From contig CBDULQ010000067.1 of the NCBI GenBank assembly GCA_965368115.1, forward strand, positions 1 to 15,704: a DNA stretch of 15,704 bases, given 5' to 3'. Position 1 is the stretch's first letter. Each line of letters opens with the position of its first letter. The notes under the pieces were generated by a model that was not told where the DNA came from, ran no database searches, and saw only the letters and a list, made by a program, of their open reading frames with translations. This stretch comes from CBDULQ01 sp965368115. GTDB taxonomy: Bacteria > Pseudomonadota > Gammaproteobacteria > SZUA-229. This document shows, piece after piece, positions 1-6,881 of this stretch. The position numbers and the translations under genes are program-made.

Positions 1-516
1 GATACCGTGACCGCAATATTCGCGCACCACCGAGCAGCCATTGGCTTCGGCGAAATCCTGAATCACGTGGCCGATATCTCCCAGGGTGGCGCCGGGTTTG
101 ACGATTTTGATGCCGCGCAGCATGGATTCACGGGCGATTTCGCTGATACGCCGCGCCTTGATGCTGGGTTCGCCGATGTAGAACATCTTGCTGGTGTCGC
201 CATGAAAACCGTCCTTGATGACGGTAATGTCGATATTCACGATATCGCCTTTTTTCAGCACCTTGTCACTGGGGATGCCGTGGCAGACCTGGTGATTGAT
301 GGAGGTGCAGATGGACTTGGGGAAACCGCGGTAATTCAACGGTGCCGGAATCGCCTGTTGTTCATTGACGATGTAATCGTGGCAGATGCGGTCCAGTTCG
401 TTGGTGCTGATGCCGGGCTCCACATGGGGGCCGATCATCTCCAGTACCTCGGCGGCCAGACGTCCGGCCACGCGCATTTTTTCGATTTCTTCGGGGGTTT
501 TGATATGAATGCTCAT
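1..516 (-). CDS. map: Methionine aminopeptidase type I, N-terminal 172 codons (3' end outside window)
   Basis: This cytosolic metalloprotease removes the initiator methionine from new proteins. Translating the minus strand from the ATG at 516-514 gives an open frame to the window edge, starting MSIHIKTPEEIEKMRVAGRL, almost collinear with E. coli MAP. Visible metal and active-site residues are H79 in VCHGIP, D96 in NIDITVIKDGF, D107 in HGDTSKMF and H170 in YCGHGI. The two glutamate ligands of the family lie in the missing C-terminal part. An AGG lies a few bases upstream of the start, and a TATAAA box sits on the minus strand at 538-533, without a convincing -35. The gene is divergent from rpsB, the usual arrangement in Gammaproteobacteria. 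The family is about 260 residues long, so roughly a third is missing because of the window edge, not a mutation. Identification is very secure. Confidence 0.97.
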   Translation of the reverse strand, partial: MSIHIKTPEEIEKMRVAGRLAAEVLEMIGPHVEPGISTNELDRICHDYIVNEQQAIPAPLNYRGFPKSICTSINHQVCHGIPSDKVLKKGDIVNIDITVIKDGFHGDTSKMFYIGEPSIKARRISEIARESMLRGIKIVKPGATLGDIGHVIQDFAEANGCSVVREYCGHGI

Positions 517-587
517 CAATCGCCTGTTTTGTTTTATATTCCGGTAACTTAGCACGGCTGGCCGGGAATTAAAAATCGCCCTGCAAG

Positions 588-616
588 TTGTGTGCTAAGC
601 ACAGATATGGTATAAA
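588..616 (+). promoter_or_regulatory. rpsB-tsf promoter (sigma-70 type)
   Basis: The -35 box is TTGTGT (588-593), followed by a 17-base spacer and the -10 box TATAAA (611-616). TG at 608-609 makes it an extended -10. Transcription would begin near 623. A GC-rich discriminator (GCCGCCGCGC from 617) follows the -10, the type associated with stringent control of ribosomal promoters. An A-rich tract (AATTAAAAAT, 567-576) lies where an UP element would sit. Start site and control are inferred, not measured. Confidence 0.75.
591..603. repeat. 13-bp palindrome in the rpsB promoter spacer
   Basis: TGTGCTAAGCACA is a perfect palindrome around a central A. It overlaps the last three bases of the -35 box and lies in the spacer of the rpsB promoter. 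Eight of its bases (GTGCTAAG, 592-599) are repeated in inverted orientation as CTTAGCAC at 548-555, toward map. The position suits an operator for a repressor, but I cannot match it to a known regulator, and chance is not excluded. Confidence 0.45.
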
Positions 617-622
617 GCCGCC

Positions 623-788
623 GCGCTACGCGCAAACGGTATTTGGGAAGCGCTGAAAATATCATTCACCGCTCCCGTATTTATATTAACTACTCACATA
701 TATCGACACATATGACTGGGTGCCCGCACCGAAAAAGCGGGTTGTCATATGGGATATGTGGAGGCCCAACCCATTCAGGAGTTATCCA
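623..788 (+). promoter_or_regulatory. rpsB 5' leader, probable S2 autoregulatory element (t44/tff RNA position)
   Basis: The predicted untranslated leader is about 165 nt, similar to the long leader known in E. coli, where S2 represses rpsB-tsf translation and where the t44 (tff) RNA maps. A coaxial stem is visible: CACATA 695-700 with TATGTG 755-760, CATATGAC 709-716 with GTCATATG 744-751, and CCCGC 723-727 with GCGGG 737-741 around a nine-base A-rich loop. A strong SD-like TGGAGG (759-764) lies at the foot of the stem, upstream of the true SD AGGAG (777-781), which is seven bases from the rpsB ATG. The structure is seen by eye; binding of S2 is inferred from family knowledge. Confidence 0.7.
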
Positions 789-1685
789 ATGGCTAAAGCG
801 ACCATGCGTCAAATGCTGGAGGCTGGAATTCATTTCGGTCACCAAACCCGTTTCTGGAACCCGAAGATGGCTGAGTATATCTTCGGCGAACGTAACAAAA
901 TCCATATCATCAATCTGGAAAAAACCCTGCCTCTGTTCAACGATGCGCTGAACGCGATCAGCAAAGTCGCCTCACAGAACGGCAAAATCCTCTTCGTGGG
1001 TACCAAGCGCGCTGCCCGCAACGCGATCCAGGAAGAAGCCCAACGCGCCGGCATGCCCTATGTGAATCATCGCTGGCTGGGTGGAATGCTGACCAACTTC
1101 AACACCGTGCGTCAGTCCATCCGTCGCCTGAAAGACCTGGAACAGATGTCCACCGACGGCACTTTCGACCGTCTGACCAAGAAAGAAGGCCTGAACCTGA
1201 CCCGCGAAATGCAGAAGCTGGAGAAGACTCTGGGCGGTATAAAGGATATGGGCGGTTTGCCGGATGCGATCTTTGTTATTGACACCGGTCATGAGAAAAT
1301 TGCCGTACACGAAGCCAAGGTGCTGGGTATCCCGGTCATCGGTGTGGTCGACAGCAACAATTCCCCCGATGAAGTGGATTATGTGATTCCCGGCAACGAC
1401 GATGCGATCCGCGCCATCAAGCTGTACCTGGAAAGCTTCGCCGATGCCATTATCGAAGGTAAGGCGGCTTCAATCACGGCCGGTAGCGACGACGACTATG
1501 TCGAAGTCGACGAAGAAAAAGCAGCAGCACGCAAGAAAGCGGCGCCGAAGAAAAAGGCAGCCGTGAAGAAGAAGGCGGCACCGAAGAAGAAAGCGGCACC
1601 CAAGCAGGAAGCAGACACTGCTGAAAGCACCGACGCTGCCGAGACTGCCGAAGCGGCTGAAACCGAAGCTTCCGGTGACGAATAA
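789..1685 (+). CDS. rpsB: 30S ribosomal protein S2 with Lys/Ala and acidic C-terminal extension
   Basis: S2 is a late-assembling small-subunit protein on the solvent side of the 30S, needed for S1 attachment. The protein is 298 residues. The core (about 1-235) begins MAKATMRQMLEAGIHFGHQT and carries the typical FGERNKIHIINLEKT, HRWLGGMLTNF and GIPVIGVVDSN segments. E. coli S2 is 241 residues, so about 57 residues are extra. These comprise four tandem hexads of the form KAA[P/V]KK at 250-273, then an Ala/Glu/Thr-rich acidic tail to residue 298. The start at 789 has AGGAG seven bases upstream. An in-frame GTG at 720 would fall inside the leader hairpin without an SD, so it was not chosen. tsf follows after 55 bases. 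The core assignment is certain; the tail's function is unknown. Confidence 0.98.
   Translation: MAKATMRQMLEAGIHFGHQTRFWNPKMAEYIFGERNKIHIINLEKTLPLFNDALNAISKVASQNGKILFVGTKRAARNAIQEEAQRAGMPYVNHRWLGGMLTNFNTVRQSIRRLKDLEQMSTDGTFDRLTKKEGLNLTREMQKLEKTLGGIKDMGGLPDAIFVIDTGHEKIAVHEAKVLGIPVIGVVDSNNSPDEVDYVIPGNDDAIRAIKLYLESFADAIIEGKAASITAGSDDDYVEVDEEKAAARKKAAPKKKAAVKKKAAPKKKAAPKQEADTAESTDAAETAEAAETEASGDE
1536..1607 (+). repeat. Four tandem 18-bp units encoding KAA[P/V]KK in rpsB
   Basis: The units encode KAAPKK, KAAVKK, KAAPKK and KAAPKQ. Synonymous codons differ between units (AAG/AAA, GCG/GCA), so the repeat is stronger in protein than in DNA. This suggests either an old duplication or selection on the peptide. 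The composition resembles bacterial histone H1-like tails. Confidence 0.85.
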
Positions 1686-1740
1686 TCGTTCAGGTGTAGC
1701 AATACCTTAACCCTGTAAAGAATTTAGCAAGAGGTGAGAC

Positions 1741-2622
1741 ATGCAGATTACAGCTGCAATGGTAAAGGAACTGCGTGAACGTACCGGTTCCGGCATGATG
1801 GAATGCAAAAAGGCGCTGACCGAAGCGGGCGGCGATATCGAAAAAGCAGTCGAGGAGATGCGTAAGTCCGGTCTGGCGAAAGCCGACAAGAAAGCCGGTC
1901 GTACTGCAGCCGAAGGTCTGGTCGCCATCAAGATCAGCGACGACGGCAAACAGGCGTCCGTGGTTGAAGTCAACTGCGAAACCGACTTCGTATCCGGTGG
2001 TGACGAGTTCAAGACATTCACCAGTAATGTTGCCGATCGCGTGCTGGCGGATTCTCCGGCGGATATGGATGCGCTGATGGCGATGCCGGTCACCGACGGT
2101 GGCAACAGCATCGAAGAGCGTCGCCAGGAAATGGTCGCCAAGATCGGCGAAAATATCCAGGTTCGTCGTTTCCAGCGTCTGAATACCGATGCGGAATTCG
2201 GTTTTTATCAGCACGGCACACGCATTGCTGTACTGGTTGAAATGGAAAACGGCAACGCCGACCTGATCAAGGACGTGGCCATGCACATCGCTGCCAGCCG
2301 TCCGGTTTGCGTCGACGAAGACGGTGTTCCAGCGGAACTGCTGGAAAAAGAAAAAGAGATCTTCGTGGCTCAGGCCAAGGAAAGCGGCAAGCCCGACGAC
2401 ATTATCGAAAAAATGATCGTCGGCCGCATGCGCAAATACCTGGGTGAGATCACGCTGGTCGGCCAGCCTTTCGTCAAGGACCCTGACCAGACCGTCGGCA
2501 AGCTGCTCAAAGATGCCGGCGCGACGGTAAAAAGCTTTGTTCGTTTCGAAGTCGGTGAAGGCATCGAGAAGAAGAAAGAGAACTTCGCCGAAGAAGTTAT
2601 GGCTCAGATCGAAGCCAGCTGA
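1741..2622 (+). CDS. tsf: Translation elongation factor Ts
   Basis: EF-Ts is the cytosolic guanine-nucleotide exchange factor that recycles EF-Tu-GDP to EF-Tu-GTP. The protein is 293 residues against 283 in E. coli. The N-terminal UBA-like segment VKELRERTGSGMMECKKAL is present at 8-25. The EF-Tu contact motif TDFV lies at 81-84; D82 and F83 match the residues that disturb the Mg-binding site of EF-Tu. The core and the C-terminal MAQIEAS end are also present. The SD AAGAGGTGAGA lies just before the ATG. It is co-transcribed with rpsB, as in most bacteria, and followed by a strong terminator. I saw nothing odd. Confidence 0.98.
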   Translation: MQITAAMVKELRERTGSGMMECKKALTEAGGDIEKAVEEMRKSGLAKADKKAGRTAAEGLVAIKISDDGKQASVVEVNCETDFVSGGDEFKTFTSNVADRVLADSPADMDALMAMPVTDGGNSIEERRQEMVAKIGENIQVRRFQRLNTDAEFGFYQHGTRIAVLVEMENGNADLIKDVAMHIAASRPVCVDEDGVPAELLEKEKEIFVAQAKESGKPDDIIEKMIVGRMRKYLGEITLVGQPFVKDPDQTVGKLLKDAGATVKSFVRFEVGEGIEKKKENFAEEVMAQIEAS

Positions 2623-2653
2623 TCGAGGCGCAGGGATCGAACACAGGGAACAC

Positions 2654-2687
2654 ACAAAAAACCGGGACTTAACTCCCGGTTTTTTGT
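2654..2687 (+). terminator. Intrinsic terminator after tsf
   Basis: A 14-bp perfect stem, ACAAAAAACCGGGA (2654-2667) with TCCCGGTTTTTTGT (2674-2687), closes on a six-base loop. Six T bases (2680-2685) form the U-tract. The A-tract on the left side would also give a U-tract on the other strand, so it could work both ways. It separates rpsB-tsf from the pyrH operon. Confidence 0.93.
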
Positions 2688-2788
2688 ATAAATTGAGAGA
2701 ACATTGATTTTCCGACGATCGACCTGGTCGTAGAAAATTCAGGGTCATACATTATTACGATATCAATAACAGGGAAATCGACGTCAAC
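2688..2788 (+). promoter_or_regulatory. Intergenic region before pyrH, presumed promoter region of the long operon
   Basis: A promoter is expected here because a strong terminator precedes and eleven co-directional genes follow. TTGATT (2704-2709) looks like a -35, but no good -10 lies at 16-18 bases. CATTAT (2750-2755) and TACGAT (2756-2761) are partial -10 matches without a -35 partner. An 11-bp palindrome, CGACCTGGTCG (2720-2730), lies between them. I cannot choose a start site; this entry rests mainly on context. Confidence 0.4.
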
Positions 2789-3523
2789 ATGACACAGCAG
2801 ACACCTCTTTATCAACGTATTCTGCTCAAACTGAGCGGCGAAGCCCTAATGGGTGATCATGATTACGGAATCGACCCGGCCATCATCAAGCGTGTTGCCA
2901 GTGAGGTTAAGGAAATCGTCGCGGTGGGTGTCCAGGTTGCCATCGTTATCGGCGGCGGCAATATATTCCGTGGCCAGGGTCTGGCCGAAGCCGGAATGGA
3001 TCGGGTTACCGGTGATCACATGGGCATGCTGGCTACGGTAATGAACTGTCTGGCCATGCAGGACGCCATTGAAAAACAGGGTGTGCCGTCACGCGTGCAG
3101 TCTGCGCTGAGCATTCACCAGGTTTGTGAAGATTATGTGCGACGACGCGCCATTCGACATCTGGAAAAAGGTCGTGTGGTTATCTTTGGTGCCGGGACCG
3201 GCAATCCTTTCTTTACCACTGACAGTGCCGGTAGTCTGCGTGCCATCGAAATCGGTGCCGATGTGCTGATCAAGGCGACCAAGGTGGACGGTGTTTATGA
3301 CTCAGACCCGGTCAAGAACCCCGATGCAAAACGTTACGATACCCTGAGCTACGACGATGTGTTACGCCGTAATCTGGGTGTGATGGATGCCACTGCGATC
3401 GTTCTCTGTAAAGAACAGAATATGCCGTTAAGAATTTTCAATCTGAATAATGAAGGTGACCTGGCCAAAGTCGTCGTCGACCGGAGCATAGGTACATCAG
3501 TAATTCCGGGAGATAATGCATGA
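2789..3523 (+). CDS. pyrH: UMP kinase
   Basis: This cytosolic, hexameric amino-acid-kinase-fold enzyme converts UMP and ATP to UDP and ADP, the step feeding all pyrimidine nucleotides. The protein is 244 residues, near the E. coli 241. Motifs in order are KLSGEAL (14-20), GGGN (55-58) with R61, TGDHMGMLATVMN (74-86) including D76, GTGNPFFTTDSA (136-147) and KATKVDGVY (162-170). R61 and D76 correspond to residues of E. coli UMP kinase involved in UTP and UMP regulation. The SD-like AGGGA (2771-2775) is rather far (13 bases) from the ATG, but no better start exists. It opens the long operon, and its stop overlaps the frr start (ATGA). Confidence 0.98.
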   Translation: MTQQTPLYQRILLKLSGEALMGDHDYGIDPAIIKRVASEVKEIVAVGVQVAIVIGGGNIFRGQGLAEAGMDRVTGDHMGMLATVMNCLAMQDAIEKQGVPSRVQSALSIHQVCEDYVRRRAIRHLEKGRVVIFGAGTGNPFFTTDSAGSLRAIEIGADVLIKATKVDGVYDSDPVKNPDAKRYDTLSYDDVLRRNLGVMDATAIVLCKEQNMPLRIFNLNNEGDLAKVVVDRSIGTSVIPGDNA

Positions 3524-4077
3524 TCGATGAGATTACCAAAGATGCGGAAACGCGCATGAAGAAAAGCGTGGAATCCTTGCAGACCGAACTGGCAAAGATT
3601 CGTACCGGACGCGCTCACCCCAGTCTGCTGGATCATGTCATGGTGGATTACTATGGCTCGGCGACACCGATCAAACAGGTAGCCAACGTGGTAGTTGAAG
3701 ATGCACGTACGCTGGCGGTAACTCCCTGGGAAAAAAACATGGTGGGCGCCGTCGAAAAAGCGATTATGACCGCCGATCTCGGTTTGAATCCGGCGACTGC
3801 CGGCACGGTGATCCGTGTGCCCATGCCGGCATTGACCGAAGAGCGTCGTCGTGACCTGGTGCGTGTCGTCAAACAGGAAGCGGAGCAGGGACGAGTGGCG
3901 ATTCGTAACATTCGTCGTGACGCCAACAATGACTTCAAGGAACTGCTCAAGGAAAAGGAAATTTCAGAAGATATGGAGCGTGGCGCGGTCGACGGCATCC
4001 AGAAGCTGACTGATAAATATATTGCCCGAGTCGATGAAGTACTGGCGGCAAAAGAAAAGGAAATGATGGAAGTCTAG
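3520..4077 (+). CDS. frr: Ribosome recycling factor
   Basis: RRF works with EF-G to split the post-termination ribosome in the cytosol. The protein is 185 residues, exactly the E. coli length, and aligns end to end. Clear segments are KIRTGRAHPSLLD (26-38), VEKAIMTADLGLNP (78-91), LTEERRRDLVRVVKQEAEQ (105-123) and RNIRRDANND (129-138), which contains R132, conserved in the family. The start overlaps the pyrH stop by four bases (ATGA) and has GGGAG (3508-3512) seven bases upstream, so translation is probably coupled to pyrH. The pyrH-frr pairing is nearly universal. Confidence 0.98.
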   Translation: MIDEITKDAETRMKKSVESLQTELAKIRTGRAHPSLLDHVMVDYYGSATPIKQVANVVVEDARTLAVTPWEKNMVGAVEKAIMTADLGLNPATAGTVIRVPMPALTEERRRDLVRVVKQEAEQGRVAIRNIRRDANNDFKELLKEKEISEDMERGAVDGIQKLTDKYIARVDEVLAAKEKEMMEV

Positions 4078-4093
4078 CTCGCCATTACACATT

Positions 4094-4858
4094 ATGTCAG
4101 TGACTACTATAGATAAAGATAACAGCGAAAAGTCATTACCAGCGCATATTGCGATCGTCATGGACGGCAATGGACGCTGGGCAAAAAAGCGCTTCATGCC
4201 TCGCACTGCGGGGCATCATGCAGGTGTTAAGGCGACACGTAAGGTGGTTGAGTTATGTGTCGCGAATTCGATCAGTGCGCTGACATTATTTGCCTTCAGT
4301 AGTGAAAACTGGCGCCGTCCCGAGCAGGAAGTCTCCAGTCTGATGGAGCTGTTCATCAACACTCTCCAGTCTGAAGTCAAGTCACTGCATGAACGACAGG
4401 TTCGTGTTCGCTTTATCGGAGACTGCTCTGCTTTTTCCGAAAAACTGCAATCACGTATTCGCCAGGCCACCGAGTTGACCCAGAATAATACCGGACTGCA
4501 GTTGAATATCGCTGTGAATTACGGCGGGCGATGGGATGTGGCCAATGCCTGTAATAAAATTCTTGCGGCAATGCAAAATGGTGAAATCGAACAAACCGAA
4601 ATCAATGCCGAGCTCATTGACCGGTTCATCAGTCTTGCTGATTTGCCGGAACCGGATTTGTTCATCCGCACCGGTGGTGAACAGCGCATCAGTAATTTCC
4701 TGATCTGGCAACTGGCTTATACCGAACTCTATTTTGCTGACGCCTTATGGCCTGATTTCAATGAACAGGAATTCGAACAGGCGCTGAGCTGGTATGCCGG
4801 ACGTCAGCGCCGGTTTGGAAAAACCGGCGAACAAATCGAACAAAGTAACCTCGGTTAA
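4094..4858 (+). CDS. uppS: (2Z,6E)-farnesyl-diphosphate-specific undecaprenyl diphosphate synthase
   Basis: This soluble cis-prenyltransferase adds eight isopentenyl units to farnesyl diphosphate to make the C55 carrier for peptidoglycan and O-antigen. It has 254 residues against 253 in E. coli. The catalytic MDGNGRW (23-29, D24) and the RTAGHHAG stretch (37-44) bind the allylic diphosphate. FSSENWRRP (68-76) is present. The isopentenyl-diphosphate site has R192, R198 and S200 in RTGGEQRIS, and E211. No Shine-Dalgarno is visible in the 16 bases between the frr stop and the ATG, so translation may depend on ribosomes finishing frr. A GTG two codons downstream is a possible but no better start. 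Confidence 0.97.
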   Translation: MSVTTIDKDNSEKSLPAHIAIVMDGNGRWAKKRFMPRTAGHHAGVKATRKVVELCVANSISALTLFAFSSENWRRPEQEVSSLMELFINTLQSEVKSLHERQVRVRFIGDCSAFSEKLQSRIRQATELTQNNTGLQLNIAVNYGGRWDVANACNKILAAMQNGEIEQTEINAELIDRFISLADLPEPDLFIRTGGEQRISNFLIWQLAYTELYFADALWPDFNEQEFEQALSWYAGRQRRFGKTGEQIEQSNLG

Positions 4859-4867
4859 TCATCGCTC

Positions 4868-5698
4868 ATGTTATTGCAACGCATACTTACCGCGATTCCA
4901 CTCGCTGCGCTGGCCAGCTGGCTGATCTTTTTTCAGTCGTCCGAAGTTCTGTTTTATGCCTTCCTTGTGGTGGTCTTTATTGCCGGCTGGGAATGGTCGC
5001 GTCTATCAGGTATTGCTCAGCCGGTGTTGCGTGGCCTGTATGCGCTGATAATCACGCTGAGTACCTGGGCGCTGGACACGCTAAATCAGGACAATCCGCT
5101 GGTCATCAAGATCGTGCTTGGACTGTCGGTTCTCTGGTGGGTCTATGTACTGTATCGAATGAGCACACGATCGCCGGCAGCGGCCAGTGATCGGCTTGCG
5201 CTGTTCAAGGTCGTTATCGGTTTTGTAACGCTGATTCCTGCCGTGCTGGCGCTGAAACACATTCATGCCCAGACCGATGGTTCAGTGTGGCTGTTTTATA
5301 TTATCAGTATCATCTGGGTGGCCGACATCGGCGCTTATTTCACCGGTAAACGATTCGGCAGGACCAAGCTGGCGCCGCTTGTGAGTCCGGGTAAGACCCG
5401 TGAAGGTCTGTATGGCGCGGTGCTGGCCACCAGTCTGTATTCGATTGCCGCTGCCGTTTATTTCGAACTGCAAATTATTCAGACCGTGATGCTGTTGATC
5501 ATTGCTTTCTTTGCAACGCTGTTGTCGGTGATCGGCGATCTGTTTATCAGTGTGCTGAAACGGGAGCGGGGTGTTAAGGATAGTGGCAGTATTCTGCCCG
5601 GTCACGGCGGCGTGCTGGATCGTATCGACAGCATTACCTCGTCGGCGCCGTTTTTTGTGATTTTACTGGACTGGCTGGTGCTTCATGTCGGACTGTAA
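4868..5698 (+). CDS. cdsA: Phosphatidate cytidylyltransferase (CDP-diglyceride synthase)
   Basis: This inner-membrane enzyme makes CDP-diacylglycerol from phosphatidate and CTP, the precursor of all main phospholipids. The 276-residue protein is hydrophobic throughout, with membrane segments near 7-22, 27-45, 54-70, 80-96, 114-130, 140-158, 182-198, 203-229 and 257-275. The family signature lies in KRERGVKDSGSILPGHGG (231-248) followed by DRIDS (251-255). DIGAYFTGKRFGR (153-165) and SPGKTREG (173-180) are also typical. It starts nine bases after uppS without a clear SD and overlaps dxr by 14 bases. The length is close to E. coli CdsA (285). Confidence 0.96.
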   Translation: MLLQRILTAIPLAALASWLIFFQSSEVLFYAFLVVVFIAGWEWSRLSGIAQPVLRGLYALIITLSTWALDTLNQDNPLVIKIVLGLSVLWWVYVLYRMSTRSPAAASDRLALFKVVIGFVTLIPAVLALKHIHAQTDGSVWLFYIISIIWVADIGAYFTGKRFGRTKLAPLVSPGKTREGLYGAVLATSLYSIAAAVYFELQIIQTVMLLIIAFFATLLSVIGDLFISVLKRERGVKDSGSILPGHGGVLDRIDSITSSAPFFVILLDWLVLHVGL

Positions 5699-6881
5699 AG
5701 GCATCACCATACTGGGTTCCACGGGTACCATCGGGGTCAATACCCTGGACGTGGTGGCGCGTCATCCGGATCAATACGAAGTCATTGCCTTGACTGCGAA
5801 TACCGGCGTCGATCGACTTTATGAGCAATGCCTGCAGTACCGTCCACGTTATGCGGCGATGGTGAATGCCGATAGTGCTCAGCAACTGGCTGACCGACTA
5901 GCAGCGGTTGCTGCAGATATCCAGGTATTATCCGGTGTCGAAGGCCTGCAACAGCTCGCTGCACTGGATGAAACCGATTACGTCATGGCTGCGATAGTTG
6001 GTGCGGCGGGTTTGCTGCCGACCCTGGCCGCGGCGCGCGCCGGTAAGCGGGTTATGCTGGCCAACAAGGAATCGCTGGTCATGTCCGGACGCATCTTCAT
6101 GGACGAGATTCAGCAGAACGGTGCAGAGCTGTTGCCCATCGATAGCGAGCACAACGCCATTTTCCAGTGTATGCCCGGCAATATCGATCAGGGGGTCGAG
6201 CAGGCCGGTGTCAATCGTATTTTATTGACCGCCAGCGGCGGGCCGTTTCGTAATACGCCGCTGGAACAACTGGCCGGTGTGACACCGGAGCAGGCGGTTG
6301 CCCATCCGACCTGGAGTATGGGGCGTAAAATTTCAGTGGATTCGGCCACCATGATGAACAAGGGCCTGGAAGTCATCGAAGCCTGGTGGCTGTTCGGTAC
6401 TGATGCCGACCGCATTCAGGTGGTGATTCATCCGCAAAGTGTGATTCACTCCATGGTTAGTTACAATGACGGCTCGGTGCTGGCACAGCTGGGGAACCCG
6501 GACATGCGGACCCCTATAGCGCACGCACTGGGCTGGCCGCGACGAATCGAATCCGGGGTGGAACCTCTGGATATTTTCGAGGTCGCACAGCTTGAATTTG
6601 AAAAACCGGATTTCGATCGTTTTCCCTGTTTGAGAATGGCCTATGAAGCACTGCGTGTCGGTGGTACAGCGACCACGGTGTTGAATGCGGCCAATGAAAT
6701 TGCTGTCGAGGCATTTCTGAATGAAACGCTGGCGTTTACCAATATCGCCCGCGTTATCGAACAATCATTACATCAAATTAGTGTCCGTGATGCGGACAGT
6801 CTCGACAGTATTCAACAGGCTGACGCTGAAGCCAGGGAAATGGCTACACTCTTTGTCAATCAACTGGGATTCAACTCATGA
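5685..6881 (+). CDS. dxr: 1-deoxy-D-xylulose 5-phosphate reductoisomerase
   Basis: This is the second enzyme of the methylerythritol phosphate pathway: it rearranges and reduces DXP to MEP with NADPH and a divalent metal. The protein has 398 residues, the same as E. coli. The NADPH fold begins GSTGTIG (11-17). ANKES (126-130) contains the substrate-binding K128. The metal ligands are D153 and E155 in PIDSEHNAIFQ and E229 in MNKGLE, with N225 and K226 beside it. H207 and W210 occupy the flexible loop in AHPTWSMG. The start overlaps the end of cdsA by 14 bases, with only a weak GGTG upstream. Its product ultimately supplies the isoprenoid used by UppS two genes upstream. Confidence 0.98.
   Translation: MSDCKGITILGSTGTIGVNTLDVVARHPDQYEVIALTANTGVDRLYEQCLQYRPRYAAMVNADSAQQLADRLAAVAADIQVLSGVEGLQQLAALDETDYVMAAIVGAAGLLPTLAAARAGKRVMLANKESLVMSGRIFMDEIQQNGAELLPIDSEHNAIFQCMPGNIDQGVEQAGVNRILLTASGGPFRNTPLEQLAGVTPEQAVAHPTWSMGRKISVDSATMMNKGLEVIEAWWLFGTDADRIQVVIHPQSVIHSMVSYNDGSVLAQLGNPDMRTPIAHALGWPRRIESGVEPLDIFEVAQLEFEKPDFDRFPCLRMAYEALRVGGTATTVLNAANEIAVEAFLNETLAFTNIARVIEQSLHQISVRDADSLDSIQQADAEAREMATLFVNQLGFNS

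Noticed and set aside
7..552. 181-codon open frame on the plus strand opposite map
   Set aside because: It is antisense to a clearly conserved methionine aminopeptidase and its translation resembles no family I know.
720..788. In-frame GTG extension of rpsB by 23 codons
   Set aside because: It lies in the leader stem-loop without an SD. The ATG at 789 has AGGAG at good spacing and gives the usual S2 N-terminus.
1692..1707. Small hairpin between rpsB and tsf (AGGTGT/ATACCT) as an attenuator
   Set aside because: It is a weak six-pair stem with a G-U pair and no U-tract; not enough to call.
1690..2748. 352-codon open frame on the minus strand across tsf
   Set aside because: It is long, but wholly opposite conserved tsf and its terminator. 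It arises from the codon pattern of tsf and has no recognisable motif or SD.
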